Shown: piece by piece, positions 55,433-63,810 of the stretch
How positions within the stretch are numbered: position 1 is the first letter of the stretch
Layout: every line of letters begins with the position of its first letter
DNA from: Nocardia niigatensis NBRC 100131
GTDB taxonomy: Bacteria; Actinomycetota; Actinomycetes; Mycobacteriales; Mycobacteriaceae
Direction: 5' to 3'
DNA: 64,000 nt
Assembly: GCF_000308655.1 (NCBI RefSeq)
Contig: NZ_BAGC01000110.1
Span: forward strand, 1 to 64,000
Program-made: the position numbers and the translations under genes
Notes under the pieces: generated by a model
What the model was told of the DNA's origin: nothing
Databases searched by the model: none
Seen by the model: only the letters and a program-made list of their open reading frames with translations

Positions 55433-55942
55433 ACCTCGACTTCGGCGAGCATCGTATCGGCGACTTCCCCTGGTCGCAGCTCGGTGGTGTCGATGATCCG
55501 GGCTTCGCCGCGATGCCGAGACCTGGCCGACTTCGTAGTCGTCGAGGTGTTCGAGACGCCAGGGCGAGTTCGGCATGGCGGGGTCGGATGCTATGCGGCG
55601 GGTGAGTTCGGCGCGCCCGGCGTGAAGAACGAAGTGGCGCAGGCGGATTCCGGCCATTTCGAGTCCCGCGCGGATCTCGTGCCAGTACTGCTGGAAGAGC
55701 ACCGATTGCGGAACGATGAGCACGCCGCCGACATAGTCGAGAATCTGGGCCGCCGCCACGACCAACCGCGCCACGGCTGCCGGTCCTGGAAGTCGCGCAC
55801 GGGCATTGAACCCAGAACGTGGCGGAGCATTGCTCCGACCTCCTCGGTGTCGAAGATTCTCGACTCCGGCAGTAGGCGCGCCAATTCGGCTGCCGTGGTG
55901 GTTTTTCCGGCTCCGAAGGTTGCCGTTCAGCCAGATGATCAT
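55429..55942 (-). pseudogene. AAA/TmrB-like ATP-binding protein with three frameshifts
   Basis: Reading across three shifts restores a normal protein of about 170 residues. It starts MIIWLNG at 55942; removing one A in the AAC repeat near 55920 gives TFGAGKTTTAAELARLLPES, an intact P-loop. A second shift near 55770 leads into LVVAAAQILDYVGGVLIVPQ, and a third near 55530 into RIIDTTELRPGEVADTMLAE with a stop at 55431-55429. Relatives are small P-loop ATPases related to tunicamycin-resistance TmrB or nucleotide kinases. All pieces remain in order, so the gene decayed recently, unless the shifts are sequencing errors. Confidence 0.82.
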
Positions 55943-56083
55943 GCTGGCCGAGGTTAGTGAGGTTCGGGCGAATGGCGGTTCGGGACGGGCGATCGCGCTC
56001 GACCGCGCCGTGTTGCGCAGGTCGGCCGCGGCTTCGATGACGCGCTGCCGATGCTGGTCGCGTGCCGACGCCGTGCCATCGGA

Positions 56084-56332
56084 TTCGATTTCGACGGGGT
56101 CGCCGCCCTGGCCTCCGAGATCACGGGCCGAACCATCAAGCGCGTCACCGTTTCCGACGAGGACTTCCGGCAGCAGATGGTGAGCTACGGCGTCCCGCTA
56201 TGGCAGGCGGACATGATGGTGGATATCTTCACCGCCGCCCGAGCCGGTGAATTCGCCACGGTCGAACCGACATTGGCGGAGTTGATCGGCCGCGAACCGA
56301 TCGGCTTGGACACGGTGCTGCGCGAGGCGTTG
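56084..56332 (+). pseudogene. C-terminal fragment of an NmrA-like NAD(P)-binding protein
   Basis: The frame reads DGVAALASEITGRTIKRVTV, SDEDFRQQMVSYGVPLWQAD, MMVDIFTAARAGEFATVEPT and LAELIGREPIGLDTVLREAL: the last 90 residues of NmrA/NAD(P)H-binding atypical SDR proteins. The Rossmann part with GxxGxxG is missing. The fragment runs without a stop into the SGNH hydrolase gene, so a chimeric product could arise if it is translated from an upstream start. It is more likely a leftover of deletion. Confidence 0.78.
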
Positions 56333-56398
56333 CCCGTGGGCCGATCTTATTGCCGAAAACTCTGTAAGGTATTACAGGAATTGCTAGCGTCGGCCAGC

Positions 56399-57745
56399 AT
56401 GACACCGCAATGCCGCCCCACCTCTTCGACCGGTCTCGCGAACGGCGGCAGGAGGGGCGGCGGGGCCGCGGCGGCGATGCTGGCGGCGCTGGCCGTGCAC
56501 GGAATGGCCCCGGCCGCAGCCGAACCGGTGCCCGATTCGGGCGTCGGCGCGCATTGGGTGAGCACGTGGATGGCGGCGCCTTCGGATTCGTTCAGCGTCG
56601 TGGATCCGTCCGTAGCGCCGCAGCTTCATCTGTCGGACCAGACCTACCGGCTGATCGCGACCCCGCATCGGGGCGGTGCCACGTTGCGCATCCACCTCAC
56701 CAACCGCACCCGGCCGACCCCGGTCGAGTTCACCCATGTCACCATCGCCAAGCAGTCCGAAGGCGCTGCGGTGCAGCCGGACTCGATGCGCGAGGTCACC
56801 TTCGACGGCAGCCCGAGCGTGACGGCCGCCGCGTACGGCGAGGTCCTCAGCGATCCGATCGACCTGCCCTTCGGCGCGTTCGAGCCGCTGGCGGTGAGCG
56901 TGTATGTCGCCGGACCCGCGGTCCTGCCCACCGAGCATTTCGACGCGAACGCCACCAGCTTCTACAGCCTCCCGTTCGCCGGGGACACGACCGGCGACCC
57001 CGCCGGGGCCGGCCTGCCGCTGCGCACCACCTCGATGCCGTTCCTGTCCGGCCTCGATGTCCGGGCCCCGGAGGCGGTGAGTACCATTGTCGCCCTCGGT
57101 GATTCGATCACCGACGGCTATGTCGCCTCGAACGTGCTCGGCATCCCGCAGGACCCCGTCGTCGTCGACCGCGCCCAGCGCTACCCCGATTTCCTGCAGC
57201 ACCGACTGGATCAGGCCGGACTGCCCTTCAGCGTCGTCGACGCCGGCATCTCCGGAAACCGGCTCACCAGGGACGGGCTCATCCCCCAGTTCGGTCCCGC
57301 CGCGCCCACCCGGCTCCAACCCGACATCCTCGATCAGCCCGGCGTCACCGACGTCATCATCTTGGAGGGCATCAACGATCTGGGCATCCCGGTCGGCGCG
57401 AGCTACGACCAACTGGCGAGCGGCTACACCAACCTCATCGACCGATTACACGCCGCCGGCCTGCGCGTCCACCTCGGCACCATCCTGCCCGCCGCCAATG
57501 CCCTCAACGACGGCATCCTTACCTTCCCCACCGCCGACCCTGTTCGCCGGCAACTGAATTCCTGGATCCGCGGCCAGCAACTCGCCGACAGCGTCATCGA
57601 TTTCGACGCTGCCCTCCGGGACCCGGCCGACCCCTCGGTGCTGGCCCCGCGCTACGCGGGAGCCGACAACCTGCACCCGAACGCCGCCGGACATCGGGCC
57701 ATGGCCGACGCCATCGACCTCACCAGCTTCGGAGGCCGGAGCTGA
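56399..57745 (+). CDS. Secreted SGNH/GDSL hydrolase
   Basis: A 448-residue exported esterase-type enzyme. A signal peptide (GGGAAAAMLAALAVHGMAPA, cleavage near AAAEP) is followed by a 170-residue beta-rich domain (WVSTWMAAPSDSFSVVDPSV). The SGNH domain comes next: block I VALGDSITDGY with the nucleophile Ser, block II GISGNRLTRDG, block III EGINDLG and block V ADNLHPNAAGH. All four catalytic-site residues are present. ATG 56399 is taken as start; the same frame is open upstream through the NmrA fragment from 56051. It probably removes acyl groups from a surface glycan or lipid. Confidence 0.9.
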   Translation: MTPQCRPTSSTGLANGGRRGGGAAAAMLAALAVHGMAPAAAEPVPDSGVGAHWVSTWMAAPSDSFSVVDPSVAPQLHLSDQTYRLIATPHRGGATLRIHLTNRTRPTPVEFTHVTIAKQSEGAAVQPDSMREVTFDGSPSVTAAAYGEVLSDPIDLPFGAFEPLAVSVYVAGPAVLPTEHFDANATSFYSLPFAGDTTGDPAGAGLPLRTTSMPFLSGLDVRAPEAVSTIVALGDSITDGYVASNVLGIPQDPVVVDRAQRYPDFLQHRLDQAGLPFSVVDAGISGNRLTRDGLIPQFGPAAPTRLQPDILDQPGVTDVIILEGINDLGIPVGASYDQLASGYTNLIDRLHAAGLRVHLGTILPAANALNDGILTFPTADPVRRQLNSWIRGQQLADSVIDFDAALRDPADPSVLAPRYAGADNLHPNAAGHRAMADAIDLTSFGGRS

Positions 57746-57816
57746 TATTCCGCCGCATCGCACCGGGAGACAATCGCATTCGGAAATTCCGGACACCCCG
57801 TCTCAGGTATTCCCCT

Positions 57817-58365
57817 TTGTCAGTTCGATTGCCGCGCAAATGGTCTCGAATGGATTACGATGATCTTGTGAGTGACCCGATTCCGTCGGCGAAGGTGCTG
57901 TTGGAGAGTCGCCTGCGGATGGTGCTGGACGGCAGCCCCTATTCCGTACGCTCGGTCCACGATGGCCTGCGGGTCGAACGGCCCTATGACAAGGACCGGA
58001 CCCGAACCCCCTACAGCTATTCGCTGCGGCTCAACGAAAAGCACAGCCGCGCAAGGTTCTTCCGGCTCTACTGGCCGAACAGCGAGGGCGAGCGCCCACA
58101 CCATTGGAATCGCGATCCCGACCGGATCGGCGAATCCATCAAATCGGAACTGGCCATGATGGGCTGGAAACTGGGACGCACCCGAAGGGAATGGCTCTCC
58201 GCCATTCTCGGCACGATCATCTGGCTCGCGCTCCCGGGCACCATTGCCGCATACTCCGGGCAGGCCTGGTTCCTTGCGATATTCGGTGCCGTTCTCCTCG
58301 CGGTCGGGACCGTCATCGTGGTCGGGGTCGTCGTCCTCCTGCGCCGGTCACGTTCCGGAGCGTGA
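57817..58365 (+). CDS. Small membrane protein of unknown function
   Basis: A 182-residue protein, or 171 if it starts at ATG 57850 (MDYDDLVSDPIPSAKVLLES). A soluble N-terminal domain of about 115 residues (VRSVHDGLRVERPYDKDRTR, YWPNSEGERPHHWNRDPDRI) precedes two close transmembrane helices: ILGTIIWLALPGTIAAYSG and LAIFGAVLLAVGTVIVVGVV. The tail is RRSRSGA. No known domain is seen. It faces the ParA-like gene (convergent, 50-base gap). Confidence 0.75.
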   Translation: MSVRLPRKWSRMDYDDLVSDPIPSAKVLLESRLRMVLDGSPYSVRSVHDGLRVERPYDKDRTRTPYSYSLRLNEKHSRARFFRLYWPNSEGERPHHWNRDPDRIGESIKSELAMMGWKLGRTRREWLSAILGTIIWLALPGTIAAYSGQAWFLAIFGAVLLAVGTVIVVGVVVLLRRSRSGA

Positions 58366-58415
58366 CCCACGGACCGATCCCGGAATTCGCTGCGGCACAT
58401 CGCTGTTCGGACAGA

Positions 58416-59282
58416 TCAGCGCAGTAGGTTGGCCAGTTGCCGGTAAGCAGCGCGGGTGGGCGGCGCGAGTCGGCGCCAGCTGACCGGGCCACCGGACCCC
58501 AGATGCGCGTCGTATGGGATCTCGGCCACCGCCCGGACCACATCGCCCAGGTACTTCCGGACATGCTCGGTCACGAGCGGCCCGTCCTTGGGGTGTTGCC
58601 GGGTGACGACGATGACCGCCTCGGCCAGGTGGTACTGGCTGTAGTTGTCGTCCAGCCAGATGAGCGCGGGTTTGAGCCGGTTGACAGCGTCGGGCCGGGC
58701 GGCGAGCGTGATCACCAGCGAGATCCGCGAATCCGACAGCAGCGGCGCCACCATCCGATTGGTGACCGGTGCGCCACCGTCGTACACCGGCAGACACCCC
58801 GCCTCGACCAGGTCGCGATGGACCGAGGAGTAGGTCTCGCGCCGGGGCAGCGCCTCGGGCCCGCGCGGCAATACGCCCACGCCCGAACTGTTTTCGCCGC
58901 AGCTGTCGATCACGGTGGACGGCAGACTGCGGTGGGTCATGCTCAGCCAGGACTGGACGGTGCCGGCGGCGTCGATGGTGTCGCAGCCACGGGCGGCGAG
59001 GTCACCACCCGTGGTGGTGGCGTCCACCACGATCGGCGAGTGTTCGCCGTAGTCGTAGGCGGCCGCGCCCGCGATGCCCAGGGCGGTGGTGGTCGCGCCG
59101 GAGCCGCCGGAGCTGCCCAGCACGAGGACGGGTGGCAGGTCGGCCCACAGCAGGTAGCCGTTGCGCGGGTGCATGCGCACCACGTCGGTGGGCGCTCCGG
59201 GCGGGGCCGGACGCAACAGCAGGGAAAGGTCGGTGGGAGTGGAGGAAAGAGCGGCGGGATGATCCGGGAAATTTTCGGACAC
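58416..59282 (-). CDS. ParA/MinD-like protein with degenerate P-loop
   Basis: A 288-residue protein of the SIMIBI fold. The P-loop reads VLVLGSSGGSGATTTALGIA: Ala stands where Walker A has the phosphate-binding Lys (GGxGKTT). IVVDATTTGGDLAARG is the deviant Walker A' region and LVITLAARPDAVNRLKPALI the strand before the base-binding part. These changes suggest it binds nucleotide poorly or not at all. Similar proteins occur in actinobacteria near type VII secretion and conjugation genes, but none are visible here. ATP hydrolysis is unlikely. Confidence 0.75.
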   Translation of the reverse strand: MSENFPDHPAALSSTPTDLSLLLRPAPPGAPTDVVRMHPRNGYLLWADLPPVLVLGSSGGSGATTTALGIAGAAAYDYGEHSPIVVDATTTGGDLAARGCDTIDAAGTVQSWLSMTHRSLPSTVIDSCGENSSGVGVLPRGPEALPRRETYSSVHRDLVEAGCLPVYDGGAPVTNRMVAPLLSDSRISLVITLAARPDAVNRLKPALIWLDDNYSQYHLAEAVIVVTRQHPKDGPLVTEHVRKYLGDVVRAVAEIPYDAHLGSGGPVSWRRLAPPTRAAYRQLANLLR

Positions 59283-59633
59283 TCTAGATTCCTTTGATGC
59301 GAGCGGCAGACGATGCTGCGGAATCTTCTGGTCACCACGTCGCGGAGGACGGCAACGTCGGCGTCATCCATCGCGTGCACGATCGTCGGCGCAGCCGGCC
59401 CCCTGGTCTTCTCGCCGTCGACACCCACACCGCGTCGACAAGCGACCCCTGCGCCTCGACAACTTCGCTGAAGTCTCGAGTTGTGTCCCCCCGGATACCC
59501 CCTACCCGCCTAGCTGTCGATCAAGAGTGCAAAAGGGTTGCTGTGCAGCCCCTTTCAATGTGGCCAGATATTACCTGATCTTGTCATGCCGGCAGCGATA
59601 TCCACAGCCGGGGCGAAACTCCGGCACTGAATG
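59283..59633. other. Intergenic stretch without recognisable content
   Basis: No gene with a credible start, RNA or repeat is recognised. The base composition is less GC-rich near 59460-59600, as in promoter regions for the minus-strand ParA-like gene. Open frames crossing the region are short and arginine-rich. Confidence 0.4.
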
Positions 59634-59768
59634 TCAGCGCACCGCCCGGAGGGGCACAACCGCGGCCGCACCCAGCACCGAAAGCAGACCCCCGACTCGG
59701 AATAGCGGCGGGTACCCACTGATGCTCACCATCGCCGACGCCAATAAAGGCCCCAAAGCATTCAGAGC
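59634..59768 (-). pseudogene. C-terminal stump of an MFS transporter
   Basis: The last 44 residues of a major-facilitator permease: ALNALGPLLASAMVSISGYP PLFRVGGLLSVLGAAAVVPL (split) then RAVR and stop. Two hydrophobic segments and the PLFRVGGLLS linker are typical of the final helices. Upstream the sequence turns into the end of the GH3 region and its spacer, so the first 90 percent of the gene is gone. An operonic sugar permease for the neighbouring glycosidase would make sense but cannot be shown. Confidence 0.65.
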
Positions 59769-59818
59769 GTGCGGACGGGCAACGGGTTCCGGCCGGAACC
59801 CGTTGCCCGTCGAGGCGA

Positions 59819-62194
59819 TCAGCCGATGTCGGAGGTGAGGGGAAGCGTGGTCACCGAGGTGCCGACGTGCAGGGTGAAGGTTCCGGGTTCGATCGCCCAG
59901 CCCTGATCGGTCCAGTGCTGGAAGGCCCGCTTCGGCAGTTCGACGGTGGCGGTGACGGATTCCCCCGCGTCCGCCTCGACCACCGTGAAACCGGCCAGCC
60001 AGCGCACCGGCCGATCGATATCGCTGCGTTCCCGCGACAGATAGGCCTGCACGACCTGACGGCCCCGGCGCGCACCGGTATTGCGGGCGGTGACGGTCGC
60101 GGTCCGGCCGGACACTGCCAGCTCGTCCAGCTGCCAGGTGGTGTAGCCGAGCCCGTGACCGAACGGATAGGCCGGGGCCACACCGGATTTCAGCCAGGCC
60201 CGGTAGCCGATGTGAATGCCCTCGGAGTAGGGCAGCGCGTTGCCGGGCGCCGGCTTGGTGTCCAGCACCGGCACGTCGGCCATGGTCTCGGGCCAGGTGG
60301 TGGGCAGCCGGCCGCCGGGTTCGGCGGCGCCGGTGAGCACATCGGCGAGCGCGGCCCCGAATTCCTGACCGGGGAACCAGGTGAGCAGCACGGCGGCGAC
60401 CTCGTCGCGCCACGGCATCTCCACGGGCGAGCCGGAATTCACCACCACGACGGTGCGCGGATTCACCGCAGCGACCGCGGCGACCAGGTCGTCCTGCCGG
60501 CCGGGCAGCCGCAGCGAGGTGCGGTCGAACCCCTCGGACTCGATCTGCTCGGTGGTGCCGACGACCACCACCGCCACCTCGGAGGTCCGCGCCAATTCGA
60601 CTGCCGCCGCGAACTCCTCGTCATCGGAGCGGCGGGGGCGGCCGATCGCGGAGGTGATGCCCATGGCCGGGAGGCCGCCGCCGGGCACCATGCGCACCAG
60701 CACGTCGACTTCCTGGCCCTCGGTGAGGGTGCGGGTCACGAACCGCTGCGGCGGATTCAGCAGCATCTCGACCGGATCGGCGCCCGCGGGCAGCACGGTC
60801 TCCTCGAGCACCTGCTCGCCGTCCAGCGCCAGGGTCAGGGTGCCGACACCGGCGAAACCGATCCGCCATTCCCCTGCCGCGTCGGCCCGCAGCCGTCCGC
60901 GCAGCTCGATGGCCTTGGCCTGCAGCGCGTTCGGATTGCCGAACAGCATGAGGCTGCCCGCGGTGCGATGCTCGATGTCCAGCACCCGGTCGCCGTCGAG
61001 GTACCGCAGCGACAGCCCCGGCTCGCCGGTCTCGGGATCGGTGACCAGGTTCAACGGAACCGGAATCATGTTCTCGCTCAGGTACACACCCGGCGTGTGG
61101 ACCACCGGCAGCACCGCCGACAGTCCCCGCAGCGGGGAGGTGGTGTGCGCCGGAATCACGGTCGCGCTGCCGCCGCCCATGAAACGCGGTTCGGCAGCTG
61201 CGGATCCGAGCAAAGCGACCTGCGCGGGCGCGCCGAGCGGCAGCGTGCCGTCATTGGACGCGAGCACCATGGCCTTGGCCGCGGCCTCGCGCACCAGGCG
61301 CTGCGACGCCTCGTCGCTGAAAGTCGGGACGGACCGGGGCGTTCCGTTCAACGCGCCGACCCGGACGGCGAAGCGCAGGATGCGCCGCACCTTCTCGTCG
61401 ATCGCGGACTCGGGCACCTCGCCCTTGCGCACGGCCGCTTCCAGCGGCGCGCCCCACAGCTCCCACGGGCCGGGCATGGCGAGATCGTCGCCCTTGGCGG
61501 CGCCGAGGGTGGAACGCACGGCGGTCCAGTCCGATACGACGACCCCGTCGAAGCCCCACTCCCCCTTCAACGGTTCGTCGAGCAGATCGTTCTCGGTCAT
61601 GGTGACGCCGTTGACCGAGTTGTAGGCGGCCATGATCATCCAGGCGCCCGCCTCGACCGACCGCTCGAACGGGTACAGGTACAGCTCCCGCAGGGTCCGC
61701 TCGTCGGCGACCACGTTAGCGGTGAAGCGCTCGGTCTCGGAGTCATTGGCCACGTAGTGCTTTGGGCACGCGCTCACCCCGTGCGCCTGCACGGCCCGCA
61801 CATAGGCGTCGGCGATCTCGGCGGTGAGCATCGGATCCTCGGAGAAGCATTCGAAATGCCGTCCGCCGAGCGGGGATCGGTGCAGGTTGATGGTCGGCCC
61901 GAGCACCGCGTACACGTCCTTGCGGCGGGCCTCGGCGGCGATGAGCGCGCCGATCTCGGTCAGCAGGTCGCGATCCCAGGTGGCGGCCAGCGCGGTGCCC
62001 GAGGGCAGGCTGACCGAGGGGTCGCGCTCGTCCCACTGCTCGCCGCGCACGCCGGACGGGCCGTCGGAGACCGGCATCTCGGCCAGTCCGATGCCCGGCT
62101 CGCCGGCGAAGCGGAAGAAGTTCGCGCCCGAGATCAGGCGAATCTTGGCGGGAAGATCCAGCTTCCCGAGCAGGTCGTCGATGATGTCGGTCAC
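59819..62194 (-). CDS. Glycoside hydrolase family 3 beta-glycosidase
   Basis: A 791-residue beta-glucosidase-type enzyme. N-terminal barrel: IGLAEMPVSDGPSGVRGEQW, LGPTINLHRSPLGGRHFECF, PKHYVANDSETERFT, and the nucleophile Asp in GFDGVVVSDWTAVRST. Second domain: SNDGTLPLGAPAQVALLGSA. A PA14-type insertion lies around residues 380-510, then the FnIII-like C-terminus (PAYPFGHGLGYTTWQLDELA). It has no signal peptide, so it acts on imported or internal glycosides. GTG 62194 overlaps the stop of the upstream hydrolase; the TetR gene beyond probably controls both. Confidence 0.92.
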   Translation of the reverse strand: MTDIIDDLLGKLDLPAKIRLISGANFFRFAGEPGIGLAEMPVSDGPSGVRGEQWDERDPSVSLPSGTALAATWDRDLLTEIGALIAAEARRKDVYAVLGPTINLHRSPLGGRHFECFSEDPMLTAEIADAYVRAVQAHGVSACPKHYVANDSETERFTANVVADERTLRELYLYPFERSVEAGAWMIMAAYNSVNGVTMTENDLLDEPLKGEWGFDGVVVSDWTAVRSTLGAAKGDDLAMPGPWELWGAPLEAAVRKGEVPESAIDEKVRRILRFAVRVGALNGTPRSVPTFSDEASQRLVREAAAKAMVLASNDGTLPLGAPAQVALLGSAAAEPRFMGGGSATVIPAHTTSPLRGLSAVLPVVHTPGVYLSENMIPVPLNLVTDPETGEPGLSLRYLDGDRVLDIEHRTAGSLMLFGNPNALQAKAIELRGRLRADAAGEWRIGFAGVGTLTLALDGEQVLEETVLPAGADPVEMLLNPPQRFVTRTLTEGQEVDVLVRMVPGGGLPAMGITSAIGRPRRSDDEEFAAAVELARTSEVAVVVVGTTEQIESEGFDRTSLRLPGRQDDLVAAVAAVNPRTVVVVNSGSPVEMPWRDEVAAVLLTWFPGQEFGAALADVLTGAAEPGGRLPTTWPETMADVPVLDTKPAPGNALPYSEGIHIGYRAWLKSGVAPAYPFGHGLGYTTWQLDELAVSGRTATVTARNTGARRGRQVVQAYLSRERSDIDRPVRWLAGFTVVEADAGESVTATVELPKRAFQHWTDQGWAIEPGTFTLHVGTSVTTLPLTSDIG

Positions 62195-63038
62195 GCCTGT
62201 TCCTTCCAGAAGGTCACCAGGTCCGCGCTGACCTGCGCGGGGACATCCTCGTTCGGTACATGACCGGAACCGGGATAGACGGCCGTCTTCGCGCTCAACT
62301 GTGCCGCGAAGCGCTCGTGCACCTCGGGCGTCCACAGGTCGTTGGTGTCTCCGAAGGCGACCAGGATCGGCACGCCCGAATCCCGCAGCACGGCCGGATC
62401 TTTCACCGGCGGGTCGGCCATGCAGGTGAGGATGCCGATGATGTTGGCCTTCTTGGTACGCAGGATCCGCTCCCGCAGGAACTCCATCCGCTGCGGCGAG
62501 GGCTGCTGGTCGGCCTGGGCCATGACCGCGCTCATCTGCTGCCAGATGGTCTCCTGCCCACCGGCTTCCACCATCTGCGCGACCAGCACGGCGGCGGGAA
62601 GTTGATGTCCTCGACGGAGGACGGGCCCGACGCGAGCAGGGTCAGACTGCGGAACCGCTGTGGCCGTTCGATGACCGCGACGCGGGAGACGTAGCCGCCG
62701 AAGGAATGCCCGACCAGATGAATGGGCTCGTCCGGCGAGATCTGATCCACCACTACCTGCAGGTCGCCGACGAAATCGGCCAGGGTGTACCCGGTCACCT
62801 CGTCCGGCCCCTCGGATTCCCACTGCCCGCGCTGGTCATAGGCGACCGCCCGGTACCCGGCCGCCGCGAGCAGCGGCAGCATCCCCTCGAAGTCCTCCTT
62901 GGAGCCGGTGAAGCCCGGCACCAGCAGCGCGGTGCCGAGACGCTCGATCCCGGCGGGCGGCTCGACTTCCCAGGCGGCCAGCTTTCCGGCCGCTCCGCGC
63001 AGCGTGATCGGCGTGATCGGGGCCTGACTCATCGGCAA
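62191..63038 (-). pseudogene. Alpha/beta hydrolase with one frameshift
   Basis: The first 160 residues read normally from 63038: ERLGTALLVPGFTGSKEDFE, IHLVGHSFGGYVSRVAVIER (nucleophile GHSFGG), to SGPSSVEDINFP. At 62596-62598 (a run of three G on the plus strand) one base is missing, and the frame changes. In the next frame AAVLVAQMVEAGGQETIWQQ continues to VPILVAFGDTNDLWTPEVHE (Asp) and GSGHVPNEDVP (His). Adding one base restores about 281 residues with a full catalytic triad. It may be a sequencing error in a homopolymer or a recent mutation. It is coupled to the GH3 gene (GTGA). Confidence 0.85.
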
Positions 63039-63171
63039 TCCCTTCCCTACGTACTGCCCTGTACGGCTGGCACGAGTGTGCCAGTGGAAATCCAGTTTAC
63101 CGAGCGACCATTAGGTACTGTTATCGTTTCGTGACCATAGCCCAGTTTTGCCTGATCAAGCCGCATGACTA

Positions 63172-63783
63172 GTGTCCCACCTCATGACGCCCCACCCCCG
63201 ACGCCGCAGACGGGGCGACGACCGCCGCGAGCAGATCATCGACGAGGCCCTGAAGGCCTTCGCCGACAACGGCTATCGCAATACCGCCATCGCCGAGATC
63301 GCCGAACGCTGCGGCCTGTCGCAGCCTGGGCTGCTGTACTACTTCCCGAACAAGGCCGCGCTGCTGTCCGCGGTCCTCGACTACCGCGACCGCCTCGACT
63401 ACGACCGCCTCGGGTTCGGGCAGCAGCTGCGCGGCAAGGACGCCCTCGTCCGGCTGACACAGCTGGTCGACCACAATATGCATGTGCCCGGACTGGTCCG
63501 GCTGTTCACGGTGCTCACCAGCGAGGCCGTCACGGCCGACCATCCCGCACACGAGTGGGCGCTGAATCGCTATCGCCTGCTCCAGGACTATCTCGCCGGG
63601 GCGCTGGACGCGGGCCGGGCCGACGGCAGCATCCGCGCGGATATCGACCCCGCCGCGATCGCGCGTCAGGTCTTCGCCATGATGGACGGCCTGCAGCTGC
63701 AATGGCTGGTGGACCCCGACACCGTCGACATGGCCGCCCTCTTCCGCGCCTACATCGACGAGCTCATCGCCTACATCTCCTAG
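63172..63783 (+). CDS. TetR family transcriptional regulator
   Basis: A 203-residue repressor (199 if ATG 63184 is used; GTG 63172 is the longest). The helix-turn-helix is clear: IDEALKAFADNGYRNTAIAE, IAERCGLSQPGLLYYFPNKA. The C-terminal TetR domain ends MAALFRAYIDELIAYIS. It diverges from the hydrolase-GH3 operon with 133 bases between, a region less GC-rich than the genes, so it most likely represses that operon and responds to a sugar or glycoside ligand. Confidence 0.92.
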   Translation: MSHLMTPHPRRRRRGDDRREQIIDEALKAFADNGYRNTAIAEIAERCGLSQPGLLYYFPNKAALLSAVLDYRDRLDYDRLGFGQQLRGKDALVRLTQLVDHNMHVPGLVRLFTVLTSEAVTADHPAHEWALNRYRLLQDYLAGALDAGRADGSIRADIDPAAIARQVFAMMDGLQLQWLVDPDTVDMAALFRAYIDELIAYIS

Positions 63784-63810
63784 CGCCTCGGCCGGCCACG
63801 GCGGAGCGCT

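Noticed and set aside
59867..62263. 798-codon plus-strand frame opposite the GH3 gene
   Set aside because: Shadow of the glycosidase, with no domain and no ribosome-binding site.
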